Below are positions 7,068 to 17,100 of a DNA stretch of 64,000 bases, in pieces (position 1 is the first letter of the stretch; the number at the start of each line of letters is the position of its first letter). The position numbers and the translations under genes were made by a program. This DNA is from Gemmatimonadaceae bacterium. GTDB lineage: Bacteria; Gemmatimonadota; Gemmatimonadetes; Gemmatimonadales; Gemmatimonadaceae. Under the pieces are notes generated by a model. That model saw nothing but the letters and a program-made list of their open reading frames with translations. It was not told the origin of the DNA and made no database searches. The stretch spans positions 124,001 to 188,000 of the forward strand of contig WYBP01000003.1 in NCBI GenBank assembly GCA_011525845.1, written 5' to 3'.

Positions 7068-8015
7068 CTAGCGGGCCCTCGGGCCGGCCACGTACCTGGA
7101 TCCCCTTCGATCGAGCTGGTCCAGCAACTTCTCGAGCTCGTCGCCGAACACCTGGACCCTCGGGATCTTCAATGGATCGAAGGCAGAATCATGCGGACTT
7201 CTGCTTGGTCCTCCGGCCACCATCAGTACAGCATCAATGGAGTAACGAACCTCTCGCTTGGTCCTCGCATCCACCCAACTTCCGCGCGTCAGGAGCGACC
7301 GGTCCTGAGGCCAGATTCCCAGAGGGAGCGCCAGCGTCCTCATCTGATAGCCAGGTACCGCAGAATCCACGGCCAGCTGCGCCCGCGCCACCTGCTCCTG
7401 GACCCCGGCAGCCGACATCCTACCGAGATTTGCGTGCCAGAGCGTGTGGTTGCAGAGCTCGTGGCCGTCGGCCACCAACCGCCGGAGTTTCGGGAACCGC
7501 CAGGCGGTCCTCTGCCCCTGGATCCCCTTGTCGCCGAAGAAGGCGTGGCCCGAGTCGGCGCCCGAGAGCACGCAGAACACGCCGCGCCCCTTCCACTCCG
7601 GGTTCCGCGCGGCGAATGCACTCCAGATCCCGACCGCGCTCCGCGGGTCCACGCGCAGCGAGTCCCCCTCGGCGATGTAGCGGAACTGGCCCGGTGAGGC
7701 GTCGTCGAAGGTGATCACCACCGGCGACAGGCCGGGCGCGACATCGATGCGCCGCTCGACCAGCTGCCGCACGGTGATCGGCCGGTAGCCACGCGCGTGG
7801 AGCAGCTCGAGGTCGCGCGCGAAGCGCTCCCAGTTGCGCGACCAGCGACTCTCCCGCTCGCCGATCAGGTGGTACTCGAGCACGGGGATCACCCCCATCT
7901 CGTTTGCGGGGCGCGCCTGCGGCGCCGTACGGCGCTCCGGTGAGCGCGCCGCGGCCGAGACGGTCGCAAAGCCCAACGCGAGAACGAACAGGACGAGCGC
8001 GCCACGAGGTCTCAT
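7068..8015 (-). CDS. Secreted polysaccharide deacetylase (NodB/CE4 family)
   Basis: A 315-residue exported enzyme. The first ~22 residues are a signal peptide (hydrophobic LVLFVLALGFATVSA). The NodB domain shows motif 1 VVITFDDASPG (metal Asp pair, about residue 103) and motif 2 HTLWHANLG (His-x3-His metal ligands, about 192). The family removes N- or O-acetyl groups from chitin-like or peptidoglycan glycans. A VIPVLEYHLIG segment before the domain matches secreted members of the family. The start is the ATG at 8015, 7 bases after a TAGTTT hexamer. It is on its own between TPR and DUF1501 genes. Confidence 0.88.
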   Translation of the reverse strand: MRPRGALVLFVLALGFATVSAAARSPERRTAPQARPANEMGVIPVLEYHLIGERESRWSRNWERFARDLELLHARGYRPITVRQLVERRIDVAPGLSPVVITFDDASPGQFRYIAEGDSLRVDPRSAVGIWSAFAARNPEWKGRGVFCVLSGADSGHAFFGDKGIQGQRTAWRFPKLRRLVADGHELCNHTLWHANLGRMSAAGVQEQVARAQLAVDSAVPGYQMRTLALPLGIWPQDRSLLTRGSWVDARTKREVRYSIDAVLMVAGGPSRSPHDSAFDPLKIPRVQVFGDELEKLLDQLDRRGSRYVAGPRAR

Positions 8016-8022
8016 GGCTGCA

Positions 8023-8028
8023 AAACTA
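8023..8028 (-). promoter_or_regulatory. TANNNT -10 element, likely leaderless start
   Basis: On the minus strand TAGTTT ends 7 bases before the ATG at 8015, with no ribosome-binding site. This matches the spacing at several other genes here. Confidence 0.5.
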
Positions 8029-8045
8029 CAACGCCTCGCGCTCCC

Positions 8046-9299
8046 TCAGCCGAAGAGCCCCACGCTCGCGGCGTTCGCGAACCCCGGGAAGAGCGGCGCC
8101 GCGCTCGGCGCGCCCAGGTGCGTGCGCACCACCTCGCCGAACACCGTGCGGAAGTCGGTCGTGAGGGCGAGGTCGCGCCCTTCATACAACTGCTCGCGCG
8201 CGAGCCCCGGCCACCGGCCGAGCACCCGTCCACCGCGCACGCTCCCCCCAATCGCGAACATCGAGCCCGCGTGGCCATGGTCGGTGCCGCCATTCCCGTT
8301 CTGTCGCGCCATCCGCCCGAACTCGGACATCGTCAGGATCACGACGTCGTCCATCCGGTCACCCAGGTCGGTCACCAGCGCGGCGATGCTGCGCGCGAAG
8401 TCGCCGAGCCGGTTGGCGAGCTGCCCGGTGGCGCCCCCCTGGTTCACGTGCGTGTCCCAGCCGCCGACGTCGGCGAACGCCACCTCGAGTCCCACGCCCG
8501 CCTTGATCAGCTGCGCGATCTGGCGCAGTCGCTGGCCGAACTCGCTGCGCGGATACTCGGCGCCATGCTCCGGCTGGTAGCGCTGCGGGTTCGCCTCGCG
8601 GAGCATCTTCACGGCGTCGAACGTCTCGGCGCCGGTCGCATGCACGAGGTCGGCGGAGCCGGTGCGGTAGAGCGCCTCGAGGCGTTCCACCATCCCGCCC
8701 GCGCTCCGCACCGTGAACGCATCGAGCGAGTTCATCGCCACCGCGGGTGAGGGCCCCTGCAGGATGCGCGGTGTCTGCGGCGTCATCGCCACGGCGCGGA
8801 AGGGCGACTTGGCCGCACCCGCCTCGCAGGTGTCGCAGGTGGCGAGGTAGCGGTTGAGCCACCCGTCGCGGGTGCCCTTCACGTCGGGAGTGCCGCTCTC
8901 CATGTAGTCCTGCGCGTCGAAGTGCGAGCGCGTCGCGCTCGGGCTCCCCACGGCGTGGATCGGCGCGAGGATCCCGCGCTTCCAGAGTGGCGCCAGCGGG
9001 GAGAGCGCGGGGTGGAGCCCGAAGAAGCCGTCGAGGTCGATCGACCCGTTCTCACCCGCGCTCCGTGCCGGGCGCGGGATGGCGATGTTCGGGCGCAGCC
9101 GGAAGTACTCGGCGTCGCCGAACGGCACGACGACGTTGAGCGCGTCTGCGGCGCCGCGCTGGAAGAGGCAGATCAGCACCTTCCCCTTGGCGGCGCGCGG
9201 CAGCTCGAGCCCGAACGCGGTGCGGCGGAGGAAGGAGGGGGAGAGCCCCATGGTCACCAGGGCGAGCGCACCCGAGCGGACGAAGACGCGGCGGTGCAT
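8046..9299 (-). CDS. DUF1501 family secreted protein
   Basis: A 417-residue protein with a twin-arginine-like export signal (MHRRVFVRSGALALVTMG) and the DUF1501 sulfatase-like core: VLICLFQRGAADALNVVVP near residue 41, GSHFDAQD-type segment (ATRSHFDAQDYMESG), GGWDTHVNQGG near 285 and VVILTMSEFGRMARQNGNGGTDHGHAG near 315. DUF1501 proteins are exported and act in unknown steps of outer-surface or polysaccharide processing. The gene starts 2 bases after DUF1800, with an AGGAG site. DUF1800/DUF1501 pairs are commonly adjacent in planctomycetes, Gemmatimonadota and related groups. Confidence 0.9.
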   Translation of the reverse strand: MHRRVFVRSGALALVTMGLSPSFLRRTAFGLELPRAAKGKVLICLFQRGAADALNVVVPFGDAEYFRLRPNIAIPRPARSAGENGSIDLDGFFGLHPALSPLAPLWKRGILAPIHAVGSPSATRSHFDAQDYMESGTPDVKGTRDGWLNRYLATCDTCEAGAAKSPFRAVAMTPQTPRILQGPSPAVAMNSLDAFTVRSAGGMVERLEALYRTGSADLVHATGAETFDAVKMLREANPQRYQPEHGAEYPRSEFGQRLRQIAQLIKAGVGLEVAFADVGGWDTHVNQGGATGQLANRLGDFARSIAALVTDLGDRMDDVVILTMSEFGRMARQNGNGGTDHGHAGSMFAIGGSVRGGRVLGRWPGLAREQLYEGRDLALTTDFRTVFGEVVRTHLGAPSAAPLFPGFANAASVGLFG

Positions 9300-9301
9300 G
9301 G

Positions 9302-11074
9302 CTATCTCCTCTGGAATTCAGGGCTGCCGATCGCCAGGCCGACGACCTGTGCGAGCCCCTGGAGCGGCGGGATGGGGCGCTCGCCGTCGGTGGCCTCGCC
9401 GGTCTGCAGCGGGTTGCGGCCGCTGATCAGGATCTCCCGTGTCTCCGGCGACACGCGCCCGCCGAGGAAGGCGGCGATCACGCCATCCACCTGCGCGGCG
9501 CGGTCGGCGGCGGCGAGCTTCTCGGCGCCGGGCCAGTCGGTGGGGCGCGCGCCGGGGAGCCGGTTCGCGCCGACGGCGAGGCCGAAGTTGATGCGGTTGA
9601 GGATCGCCCCCGTGCCCATCCACTCGCTCGCGACATCGGGCCATCCGTCGGGCGTCTGCCGTCCATAGATGGGCTGGCCGAGCTGCGCGACGACCATCGC
9701 GGTGCGCGGGCTCGGATCGGGTGCGGCGTCGAGCGCGCGCAACGCGCTCACCACCACCTCGAACGGCGTCTTCACCTTGGAGCGGAACGCCGCGGAGGAG
9801 AAGAACTCGGGGCTGGTGATGATCGTGCGCACGACCTCGCGGATGTCGCCGTCGGTGCGCGTGAAGGTCTCGGCGGCGCGGTCCACGAGCTCGTCGGGCG
9901 GCTCGTCGCTCACGAAGCGGCGCGCGAGCTTGGTGGCGATGTGCCGGGCCGTGGCCGGGTGGCGCGCGACGATGTCGAGCACCTCCTCGCCATCCTCGAT
10001 GCCGCGCCCGGCGCGGAGCTTGTGGCCGAGGACCGTCTTGGCGCCGGCGTCGTGCACGCCGGCGTTGAAGAAGAACTTCCCGACCTCCGGGAGGTTCTGC
10101 TGCACGAGGCGCGCCGCTCGCTGCCGACCGAGGCGCCCGCCGCGGACGTTGTCGCGCTCCATCGACTGCGCGATCTCGGCCTGGTTGGGGCGCTGGGGGA
10201 GGAAGGTCCACCCGGTGAGCGCCCGTGCGACATCGATCACGTCCTGCTGCGTGTAGCCGCCGTCGACGCCGAGCGTGTGGAGCTCGAGGAGCTCGCGTCC
10301 GTAGTTCTCGTTGAGCCCGCGGTTGCGGCCGGCCGCGAGGCGCGGCTGCGTGGTGCGCGGGCGTCCGCTGTCGGCGGCGCTCTGCCAGTTGTCGAGGTAG
10401 AAGAGCATCGCCGGGCTCTTGGCGACGGCGCCGAGGAGGTCGCGGAACTTCCCCATCGCCCGCGGGCGGATGACGGTGTTCTCGTACTCCGCGAGCATGA
10501 AGCGCTGGTTCACGCCCTTCCCCTGGAAGACGGAGAAGTGGTTGAGCCAGAAATCGGTGAGGACCTCGTCGAGCTGGCGCTCCGTGAGCAGCGCGCGCCC
10601 GATGCGGGCGGCCTGCACTTCCGTGGTCACCTTGCGGAACCCTTCGGCGATGCGGCGGAACTCCGCTGAGTCCTCTGGACTCAACGAGTTACGGTTCTCG
10701 GCGTTGAGCCGCTGCAGCGCGTCGGCCGGCCGCGGGTATGCCTTTTGCATCTCCGGGTAGCTGAGGTCGAGGGTCTCGAACTGGCTCAGCCATGCCGTGA
10801 GGCGTGTGTCCGCGATCCGCTCGGGCCGGAGTTGCTGTGCGATGAACGCATCGACTCCCATCGCGCGAACGCGGGCGACGTCCCCGGGACGTGCGCCGAA
10901 GGTGAGCCGGCTCAGGACATGCGCGACCTGCTCGTCGGCGGTCTGCTCTCGCGCCGCCGGAACCTGGTTCGACTGCATCCGCACGGCTTGGCCCGCCGCG
11001 ACACCCGGGGCAAAGGCCCCGCACGCGGCGACACCGATGACGAACGCTACCGCTGTTCTCCGAGAGGGCATCAT
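9302..11074 (-). CDS. DUF1800 family secreted protein
   Basis: A 590-residue exported protein with a signal peptide (AVAFVIGVAACGAFAPGVAAGQA). The DUF1800 core begins with HVLSRLTFGARPGDVARV, then DFWLNHFSVFQGKG, ENYGRELLELHTLGVDGGYTQQDVIDVARALTGW and a C-terminal LGQPIYGRQTPDGWPD. These conserved blocks are diagnostic, but the biochemical role is unknown. It is the first gene of a two-gene unit with DUF1501, and two ATG codons lie at 11074 and 11071. The proteins are probably a functional pair at the cell envelope. Confidence 0.9.
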   Translation of the reverse strand: MMPSRRTAVAFVIGVAACGAFAPGVAAGQAVRMQSNQVPAAREQTADEQVAHVLSRLTFGARPGDVARVRAMGVDAFIAQQLRPERIADTRLTAWLSQFETLDLSYPEMQKAYPRPADALQRLNAENRNSLSPEDSAEFRRIAEGFRKVTTEVQAARIGRALLTERQLDEVLTDFWLNHFSVFQGKGVNQRFMLAEYENTVIRPRAMGKFRDLLGAVAKSPAMLFYLDNWQSAADSGRPRTTQPRLAAGRNRGLNENYGRELLELHTLGVDGGYTQQDVIDVARALTGWTFLPQRPNQAEIAQSMERDNVRGGRLGRQRAARLVQQNLPEVGKFFFNAGVHDAGAKTVLGHKLRAGRGIEDGEEVLDIVARHPATARHIATKLARRFVSDEPPDELVDRAAETFTRTDGDIREVVRTIITSPEFFSSAAFRSKVKTPFEVVVSALRALDAAPDPSPRTAMVVAQLGQPIYGRQTPDGWPDVASEWMGTGAILNRINFGLAVGANRLPGARPTDWPGAEKLAAADRAAQVDGVIAAFLGGRVSPETREILISGRNPLQTGEATDGERPIPPLQGLAQVVGLAIGSPEFQRR

Positions 11075-11196
11075 ACCGAGCCTACGAATGGAGACGGTGA
11101 GAAGTTAAGGTCGCCGCCCCGCGGACGTGGGGTACGTGGGTCTCCGGCGACCAGGTCCTATGGTGAGGGCAGGCAGGACCGTGGTTGTGCGTTGGA

Positions 11197-11221
11197 TCAC
11201 ACGAAAGTGTCACCAGTGTGA
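11197..11221 (+). promoter_or_regulatory. Inverted repeat in the 264-base gap before the unknown gene
   Basis: TCACAC (11197-11202) and GTGTGA (11216-11221) form an inverted pair 13 bases apart, with an inner AGTGTCACCAGTGT. The gap separates the divergent DUF1800 gene and the gene at 11339. A GTGACA with an 18-base spacer to TAGAGC lies farther downstream. It may be an operator, but nothing confirms it. Confidence 0.25.
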
Positions 11222-11338
11222 AACAATCGCTGTCCGCCTGCTGCTCACCGCCAACCGATGTGACAGTGTTGGTGTACTACGGGTAGAGCCAACTACACAC
11301 GCACGACGACGGAACCCACAAGAGGAGAGAGAGCGGCG

Positions 11339-11863
11339 ATGATGGACGTGATGGTGCAATGGGACGAGGCGACGTCGGGAACACCGTCGATCGCACGGGT
11401 GAGTTCGGTGGCATCGCCGGACACGCTCGAGACCCCATCACGTGATGTCGTCACCCTCTACGGCGTCCCGACGCCGGAGTCGCTGGCGCTCGCGCTGGCC
11501 ACGGCGGTGGAGGCGCGGCGTGCGTCGCACGGCCCCGAGGCGCTGCGCGACCTGCAGGTCTCGGAGTCCGACGGGGCGCATGGGGACTCGCGCTGGCGCG
11601 ACAGCTCCACCGGGGAGGTCATCAAGCAGGACCTCCAGATCCCGCTCACCGTGCTGCGCGAGACGGCCGGCGAACTGCTCGCCGAGGGTGGGCAGGCGAT
11701 CCGTCGGCTGCTGGCGGGGCTCCTGATGAAGGATTGGCCGGCCGGCACGCGGCGGGCGCTCACCTTCCAGCTCGCGACCGCCGGGCCGCGGCGCACCTCG
11801 GACATGCTCGCCAAGATGCGCGAGGCGGACGGGGCGGACTCGGTGGGGTTCGACGAGGAATGA
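11339..11863 (+). CDS. Conserved-looking protein of unknown function
   Basis: A 174-residue soluble protein that I do not recognise. It has no signal peptide, no membrane segment and no known motif. The middle reads as a long amphipathic helical stretch (VIKQDLQIPLTVLRETAGELLAEGGQAIRRLLAGLL) and the N-terminus is polar and Ser/Thr rich. An AGGAGAGAG ribosome site precedes two tandem ATG codons at 11339 and 11342. GC-rich third positions support coding. It is followed by 159 bases and then the EF-G paralogue on the same strand. Confidence 0.6.
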   Translation: MMDVMVQWDEATSGTPSIARVSSVASPDTLETPSRDVVTLYGVPTPESLALALATAVEARRASHGPEALRDLQVSESDGAHGDSRWRDSSTGEVIKQDLQIPLTVLRETAGELLAEGGQAIRRLLAGLLMKDWPAGTRRALTFQLATAGPRRTSDMLAKMREADGADSVGFDEE

Positions 11864-12022
11864 CCGCGGCGTCCTCGCGGACGCCGAGCTGGGACGGGGG
11901 TGGGACGGGACGGGGGATTCCTGCACGGCGTGCAGGGGTCCCCCGCCTTGCATCCGGCGCGAAGAATGTGCACCCTCTCAGTCCCCCTATGCGCCCGCCA
12001 GGAGGCGGGAGGAGGGTGTCCC

Positions 12023-14101
12023 ATGCGGGAGTACAAGAGCGACGAGATCCGGAACATCGCGGTCGTGGGTCATGGAGCGAGCGGGAAGACCACTCTGGTC
12101 GACGCGCTCGCTTTCGTTTCCGGGTCATCGAAACGCCGTGGCACGGTGAAGGACGGCAACACGCTCACCGACACCTCCCCCGAGGAGGTCTCGCACGGCT
12201 ACTCGATCTCGCTCGGCTGTGCCCACGCCGAGTGGAAGGACGCCAAGATCAACCTGCTCGACACGCCCGGGTACGCGGATTTCGCGGGGGACGCGATCGC
12301 GGGGCTGGTGGCGGCGGACGGTGCGCTCGTCGCCGTGGGTGCGACCGGCGGCGTGGAGGTCGGCACGGAGCGGATGTTCCGCGAGGCGGTGAAGCGGAAG
12401 GACCCCGTGCTCTTCGTCGTGACGATGATGGACAAGGAGACCGCCGACTTCGACCGCGCGTACGCCGCGATCAAGGAGCGGCTCACCGCCAAGGTGGTGC
12501 CGGTGGAGATCCCGATCGGCGCCGGCGCGGAGTTCCGCGGGATCATCAACCTCCTCACGAGGAAGGCGCACCTCTTCAAGCCCGGCACCAAGTCCGGGGA
12601 GTTCACCGAGGCGCCGATCCCCAAGGAGGAGGAGGCGCGCTTCAAGCGCTACCATGCCGAGATGGTGGAGGCGATCGCCGCCACGGATGACGACCTGCTC
12701 GAGCGCTTCTTCGCCGAGGAGGAGCTCGCCACCGAGGACGAGGTGCGCGCGATGAAGAACGCGATGAAGGAGGCGGAGATCTTCCCGCTCCTCTGCTGCT
12801 CGGCGCAGCTCACCTACGGCATCCCGACGGTGCTCGACCTGCTGGTGCAGTTGATGCCGAACGCGTACGAGATGGAGGAGCTCCACGCCCTCAAGGGGGC
12901 GGAGGGGAACCGGACGGTGGAGATCCATGCGAAGGAGGACGCGCCCTTCGCGGCGCTCGTCTTCAAGACCACCGCCGAGCCGCACGTGGGGGAGGTGACC
13001 TTCTTCCGCACGATGAGCGGCACCGTGGCGAACGGGGCCGAGGTGTACAATGCGACGCGCGGTGCGCCGGAGAAGCTCTCGCACCTCGCGATCCCGCAGG
13101 GGAAGGAGCGGATCGAGGTCCCGCGGCTGTACCCGGGCGACATCGGGTGCGTGGCCAAGCTCCGCGGCACGCACACCAACGACACGCTGAGCACCGAGGC
13201 GCATCCGGTGCGCCTGCCGCAGATCCCCTTCCCGGACCCGCTGGTGAGCTTCGCGATCGAGGCCACCGCGCGCGCGGACGAGGAGAAGCTGCAGAACGGG
13301 CTGCACCGGCTGCACGACGAGGACCCGACGATCCAGACGCACTTCGAGCCCGAGACGCACGAGACGATCATCGAGGGGCTGGGCGAGCGACACCTGGACA
13401 TCGCGCTCGCGCGGCTCGAGCGGCAGTTCGGGGTGAAGGCCACGCTGCGGGCGCCGCGCGTGCCCTACCGCGAGACCCTGCTCGGCGCCGCCGAGGGGCA
13501 GGGGCGGCACAAGAAGCAGACCGGCGGGAAGGGGCAGTTCGGCGACTGCTGGATACGGATCAAGCCCGCGCCGCGCGGCACCGGCTACCAGTTCGTGGAC
13601 AAGATCTCGGGCGGCGTGATCCCGCGGCAGTACGTGCCCGCGGTGGACAAGGGCGTGCAGGAGGCCGCCGAGCGCGGCGTGCTCGCCGGGTTCCCGGTGG
13701 TGGACTTCACCGTCGAGTGCTTCGACGGCTCGTACCACTCGGTCGATTCCAATGAAGCGAGCTTCAAGATGGCGGGGATACTGGCGTTCAAGACGCTGGC
13801 GCCCAAGTGCAAGCCAGCGCTGCTGGAGCCGCTGATGACCGTGGAGGTCTTCACACCCGACGCGCACATGGGGGACGTGCTGGGCGATCTCTCAGGGCGT
13901 CGCGGGCAGATCCTGGGGACGGAGCCGTCGCCGGACGGGCTGGGGACGATCGTGAAGGCGACGGTGCCGATGGCGGAGCTGCACCTGTACGCGACCAAGC
14001 TGCAGTCGATGACGCACGGGTATGGGACGGTGAAGTACCGGTTCCAGGGGTTCGAGATGATGCCGGCGGAGGCGGCGGCGAAGGTGGCGCAGGCGAGCTA
14101 G
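12023..14101 (+). CDS. Elongation factor G-like GTPase with altered G4 motif
   Basis: A 692-residue paralogue of EF-G with all five domains, so probably a ribosome-associated translational GTPase. G1 is GHGASGKTT (16-24) and G3 is DTPGYADF (80-87). The nucleotide-specificity motif G4, normally NKMD, reads TMMD at 134-137, and the switch-I Thr of RGITI-type segments is Ser in HGYSI. Domain IV still has the GGKGQFGD loop start. A strong GGAGGAGGG site lies 6 bases before the ATG at 12023; the open frame upstream looks untranslated. It belongs to the EF-G-like group that usually coexists with a canonical fusA rather than replacing it. Exact role unknown. Confidence 0.88.
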   Translation: MREYKSDEIRNIAVVGHGASGKTTLVDALAFVSGSSKRRGTVKDGNTLTDTSPEEVSHGYSISLGCAHAEWKDAKINLLDTPGYADFAGDAIAGLVAADGALVAVGATGGVEVGTERMFREAVKRKDPVLFVVTMMDKETADFDRAYAAIKERLTAKVVPVEIPIGAGAEFRGIINLLTRKAHLFKPGTKSGEFTEAPIPKEEEARFKRYHAEMVEAIAATDDDLLERFFAEEELATEDEVRAMKNAMKEAEIFPLLCCSAQLTYGIPTVLDLLVQLMPNAYEMEELHALKGAEGNRTVEIHAKEDAPFAALVFKTTAEPHVGEVTFFRTMSGTVANGAEVYNATRGAPEKLSHLAIPQGKERIEVPRLYPGDIGCVAKLRGTHTNDTLSTEAHPVRLPQIPFPDPLVSFAIEATARADEEKLQNGLHRLHDEDPTIQTHFEPETHETIIEGLGERHLDIALARLERQFGVKATLRAPRVPYRETLLGAAEGQGRHKKQTGGKGQFGDCWIRIKPAPRGTGYQFVDKISGGVIPRQYVPAVDKGVQEAAERGVLAGFPVVDFTVECFDGSYHSVDSNEASFKMAGILAFKTLAPKCKPALLEPLMTVEVFTPDAHMGDVLGDLSGRRGQILGTEPSPDGLGTIVKATVPMAELHLYATKLQSMTHGYGTVKYRFQGFEMMPAEAAAKVAQAS

Positions 14102-14147
14102 TCGCCTGCTTCACCAACGGGCGCCTATGGTTCTCGCCCGAACGGAC

Positions 14148-17100
14148 TCAACGCCGCTCTTCTCCGGCGCGAGCGATGTCCGCCCCCCGGCTCGTGCCCG
14201 TGGTCACGCGCAGTCCCCGCATGATCAACTCCGCCCCCACGCTGTTCCCGGCGATCGACACGCGCACCGTGGGCGGCACCGCCGCCACCGCCTCCGTCCG
14301 CACGAGGAACTCGTCGTTGGCGAAGAGCGCGCAGCGCCCGTCGGTGGTGTACTCGATCCGGACGCGCTGCCACCCGCCATCGTAGAAACCCGGCGGGGGC
14401 GGCGACCCGGTGAAGGCCGCGGCCGCGTTCCGGGCCTCGACACCGAGGCGTCGCATGGCGCTGCCGCCTTCGCCCGGCGGGAAGTGGGCGCGGCAGACCA
14501 TCTCGTGCGGCGGCCCGGCGAGCGACGAGTGGTCCCACTGCTCGAGCGCCGGACTCGGTCCCCAGAGGATCAACGCGACGCCGAGCGTCTGCAGCTTGAA
14601 GCGGGTGACTGGGAGGCGAGCCTCGTACTCGACCGTGAGGCCGCGGGCCGTGGGAAGCAACGCCCGCGAATAGACCCCGCTGGGATAGACGCCGTCGCCG
14701 TTCGGAAGGAGCGCGGGACGGTCATCGTACTGAACGATCATCGGTCGCGGCCGGCCATACGGTATCCACTGCCGATCCAGTGGCCCCGTCCAGTCCTCCT
14801 GCAAGACCACGGTCCGCTCCGCGGGCGCCACGTCGATGACGACGGAATCCGTGCGCCATCCCCCCGCGCTCACGCGGAGCCGGGCCCGACCCGGCGCCAA
14901 CGCGCGCACGGTGCCGTCCGGATCGACGAGGGCCACACTCGAGTCGGATGATGAGTAGCGCATCGCATTGAGCGGGATGCGTAGACCGCTCGGCGTGAGC
15001 CCGACGGCCGTCAGCGCCGATGTGGTGCCCGGGCTCAGGAGCCTCGTCGGCATCTCCACCTTGATCACATCCAGATACTCCGAGCTCCCGGGTCCGGCGT
15101 CACGGATGTGTATCGCGCCGGATGTGATGAATCGCCCGTCGAGTTCCAGCGCACGCTGGGCGAGGACGTTCTGCAGCGTCGAGACCATGAGCGCTTGACG
15201 GCCGGACGCCTTGTCGCGACAGGAGCACCAGAGATAGCCGGTCGATCCGATGGGCGAGAGTGACCCCGTAACAGCGCCGATCTCCACGGTGACCCCCGTC
15301 CTGAGGTCGAGCCGGTGCACCGTGTACGCGCTCATGTCCTGGACCAGGAGCGCGCCGTCGTCGATCCAGCCCAGCACGAACGCCTCCTCCGGGATTCCGA
15401 GCCAGTCGCAGCGCTCGCGGGCGCCGTCGCTGTCGGCCACACAGAGCACGGGAGGGTCGGCCCGCTCCGTGACGAAGCTCCGCGTGAAGGCGATGCGCGT
15501 CCCGTCCGGACTCCATGCTGCTCCGCGTTCGTCGTCGTCGGTCGCCGTGACGCGCAGGGTCTCTCCCGAGGCCCGATGGTGGACGACCAGGTCGGCCTGA
15601 TGATAGGTCCGGTCGAATCGCCGGGTCGAGAACAGCACCAGGCGCGCATCAGGTGAGAGCACGGGGAAGAAGTCGTCCCCGAGCGCGGGTGAGAACCGGC
15701 GGATCGTGCCGTCCGGGGCGACCTCTACGACCTCCTGGCCTCCGGAGTCCTCGGGAAACAACATGGAGGTGACGGCGGTCGAACTCGGACCTGCCATCGT
15801 GGCGAACTGCTGGAGCTGCCCCGTGAAGATGAGGCTCTCCCGCGACGAAGCGCGGACCGCATGGAGCGGGGACCCCGTCCGCCATCCCTCCGGGGGTGGG
15901 AGGACGACCTTCGCACGGGACCCACTGGACTCCTCAGCCACGTAGAGGATCGTGGTGCCGTCGACATCCGCCCCGACCAATGCAAGTCCGGCTGCGCCAC
16001 CTGAGATCACCACCAACCCAGCCGCCGCTGCGATGAGGCGCCGCCAGGGATGCAGGCGAAGCCGCCGGGGCGTCGTCCGGAGGACCTGCTGCCGTCGATT
16101 GTCGCCGAGCGTCGGCGGGAGGACGTCGGCCGCGATCCGCGGCACGGGACGCGGGTCTCCGCCCTCCCGGGCCGCGCGAAGCGCGCTGACCCAGACCTGC
16201 GCGAGGCGGGGGTCGTCCGCCGCACGCATCGCGTGGTGCGCGGAGAGGGCGAAGTCGGGGAGGGTCCGCCCCCGCGCGAGCAGCAGGTCGGACGCCCACG
16301 CGTGCGCTCGCAGACGGTCGCCGGGGGCCGTGAGATCCAGCGCGGCGGCGGCGATCTCGTCATGCCAGACGCCGACACGACCCTCGACGCGCGCGACGAA
16401 GCCGCGGCGCTCCAGTTCCGGCAGGACCGCGGCCCAGTCCGGGACCTGCGCATCCGGCTGGAGGTCGTGGTCCGTGGCGGGCCGGCCGAGCGTCGCGAGC
16501 CGCGCGAGCGCCGCACGCGCCGCCGCATCGAGCGACTCGACCCGCGCGTGCAGCGCGCTCCCGGTGGGCATCGCCTCCTCCAGCGCCTCCGGCGAGGCGG
16601 CGTGCCACACGCCGTCCCGCCGTGCGAGCGCGCCGTGCTCGACCAGGCGCTGCAGCGTCTCGATGAGGTAGAGCGGGATGCCGTGCGTCACCTGGTGCAG
16701 TCGCGGGACGAACGATCGCGCCCACGCCTCGGTCGGAAGGCCGGCGAGCCGGCTCACGAACTCGCCGACGCCGGCGACATCGAGCGGCGCGAGGGGGAGC
16801 TCGTCCACGGTGCCGAACTGGAGCCGGAGCTCGTCGGGAACGCGCGACGCGACCACGAGCAGGGCACGCGAGCGCTCCACGCGCGCGCGAAGGGATGCGA
16901 CGAGCCGGATGGACTCCGTGTCCGCCCAGTGCCCATCGTCCACGAGCATGACGAGCGGGTGCGACTCGGTCACCACCGTGACGAGCTCCCCCAGTGCGGC
17001 GGCGCGGCGGCGCACGGCATCCTCGCCGGTGGCGAGGTCGGGAGCAGCGCCGGGGTAGGTGCTGGCGAGGACTGGCGAGAGTGCGACGAGCACCGCCGCA

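Noticed and set aside
12125-13867. Long minus-strand open frame opposite the EF-G paralogue
   Set aside because: It lies wholly within a clear plus-strand gene with conserved GTPase motifs; the translation is Arg/His/Leu-rich low complexity typical of shadow frames in GC-rich DNA.
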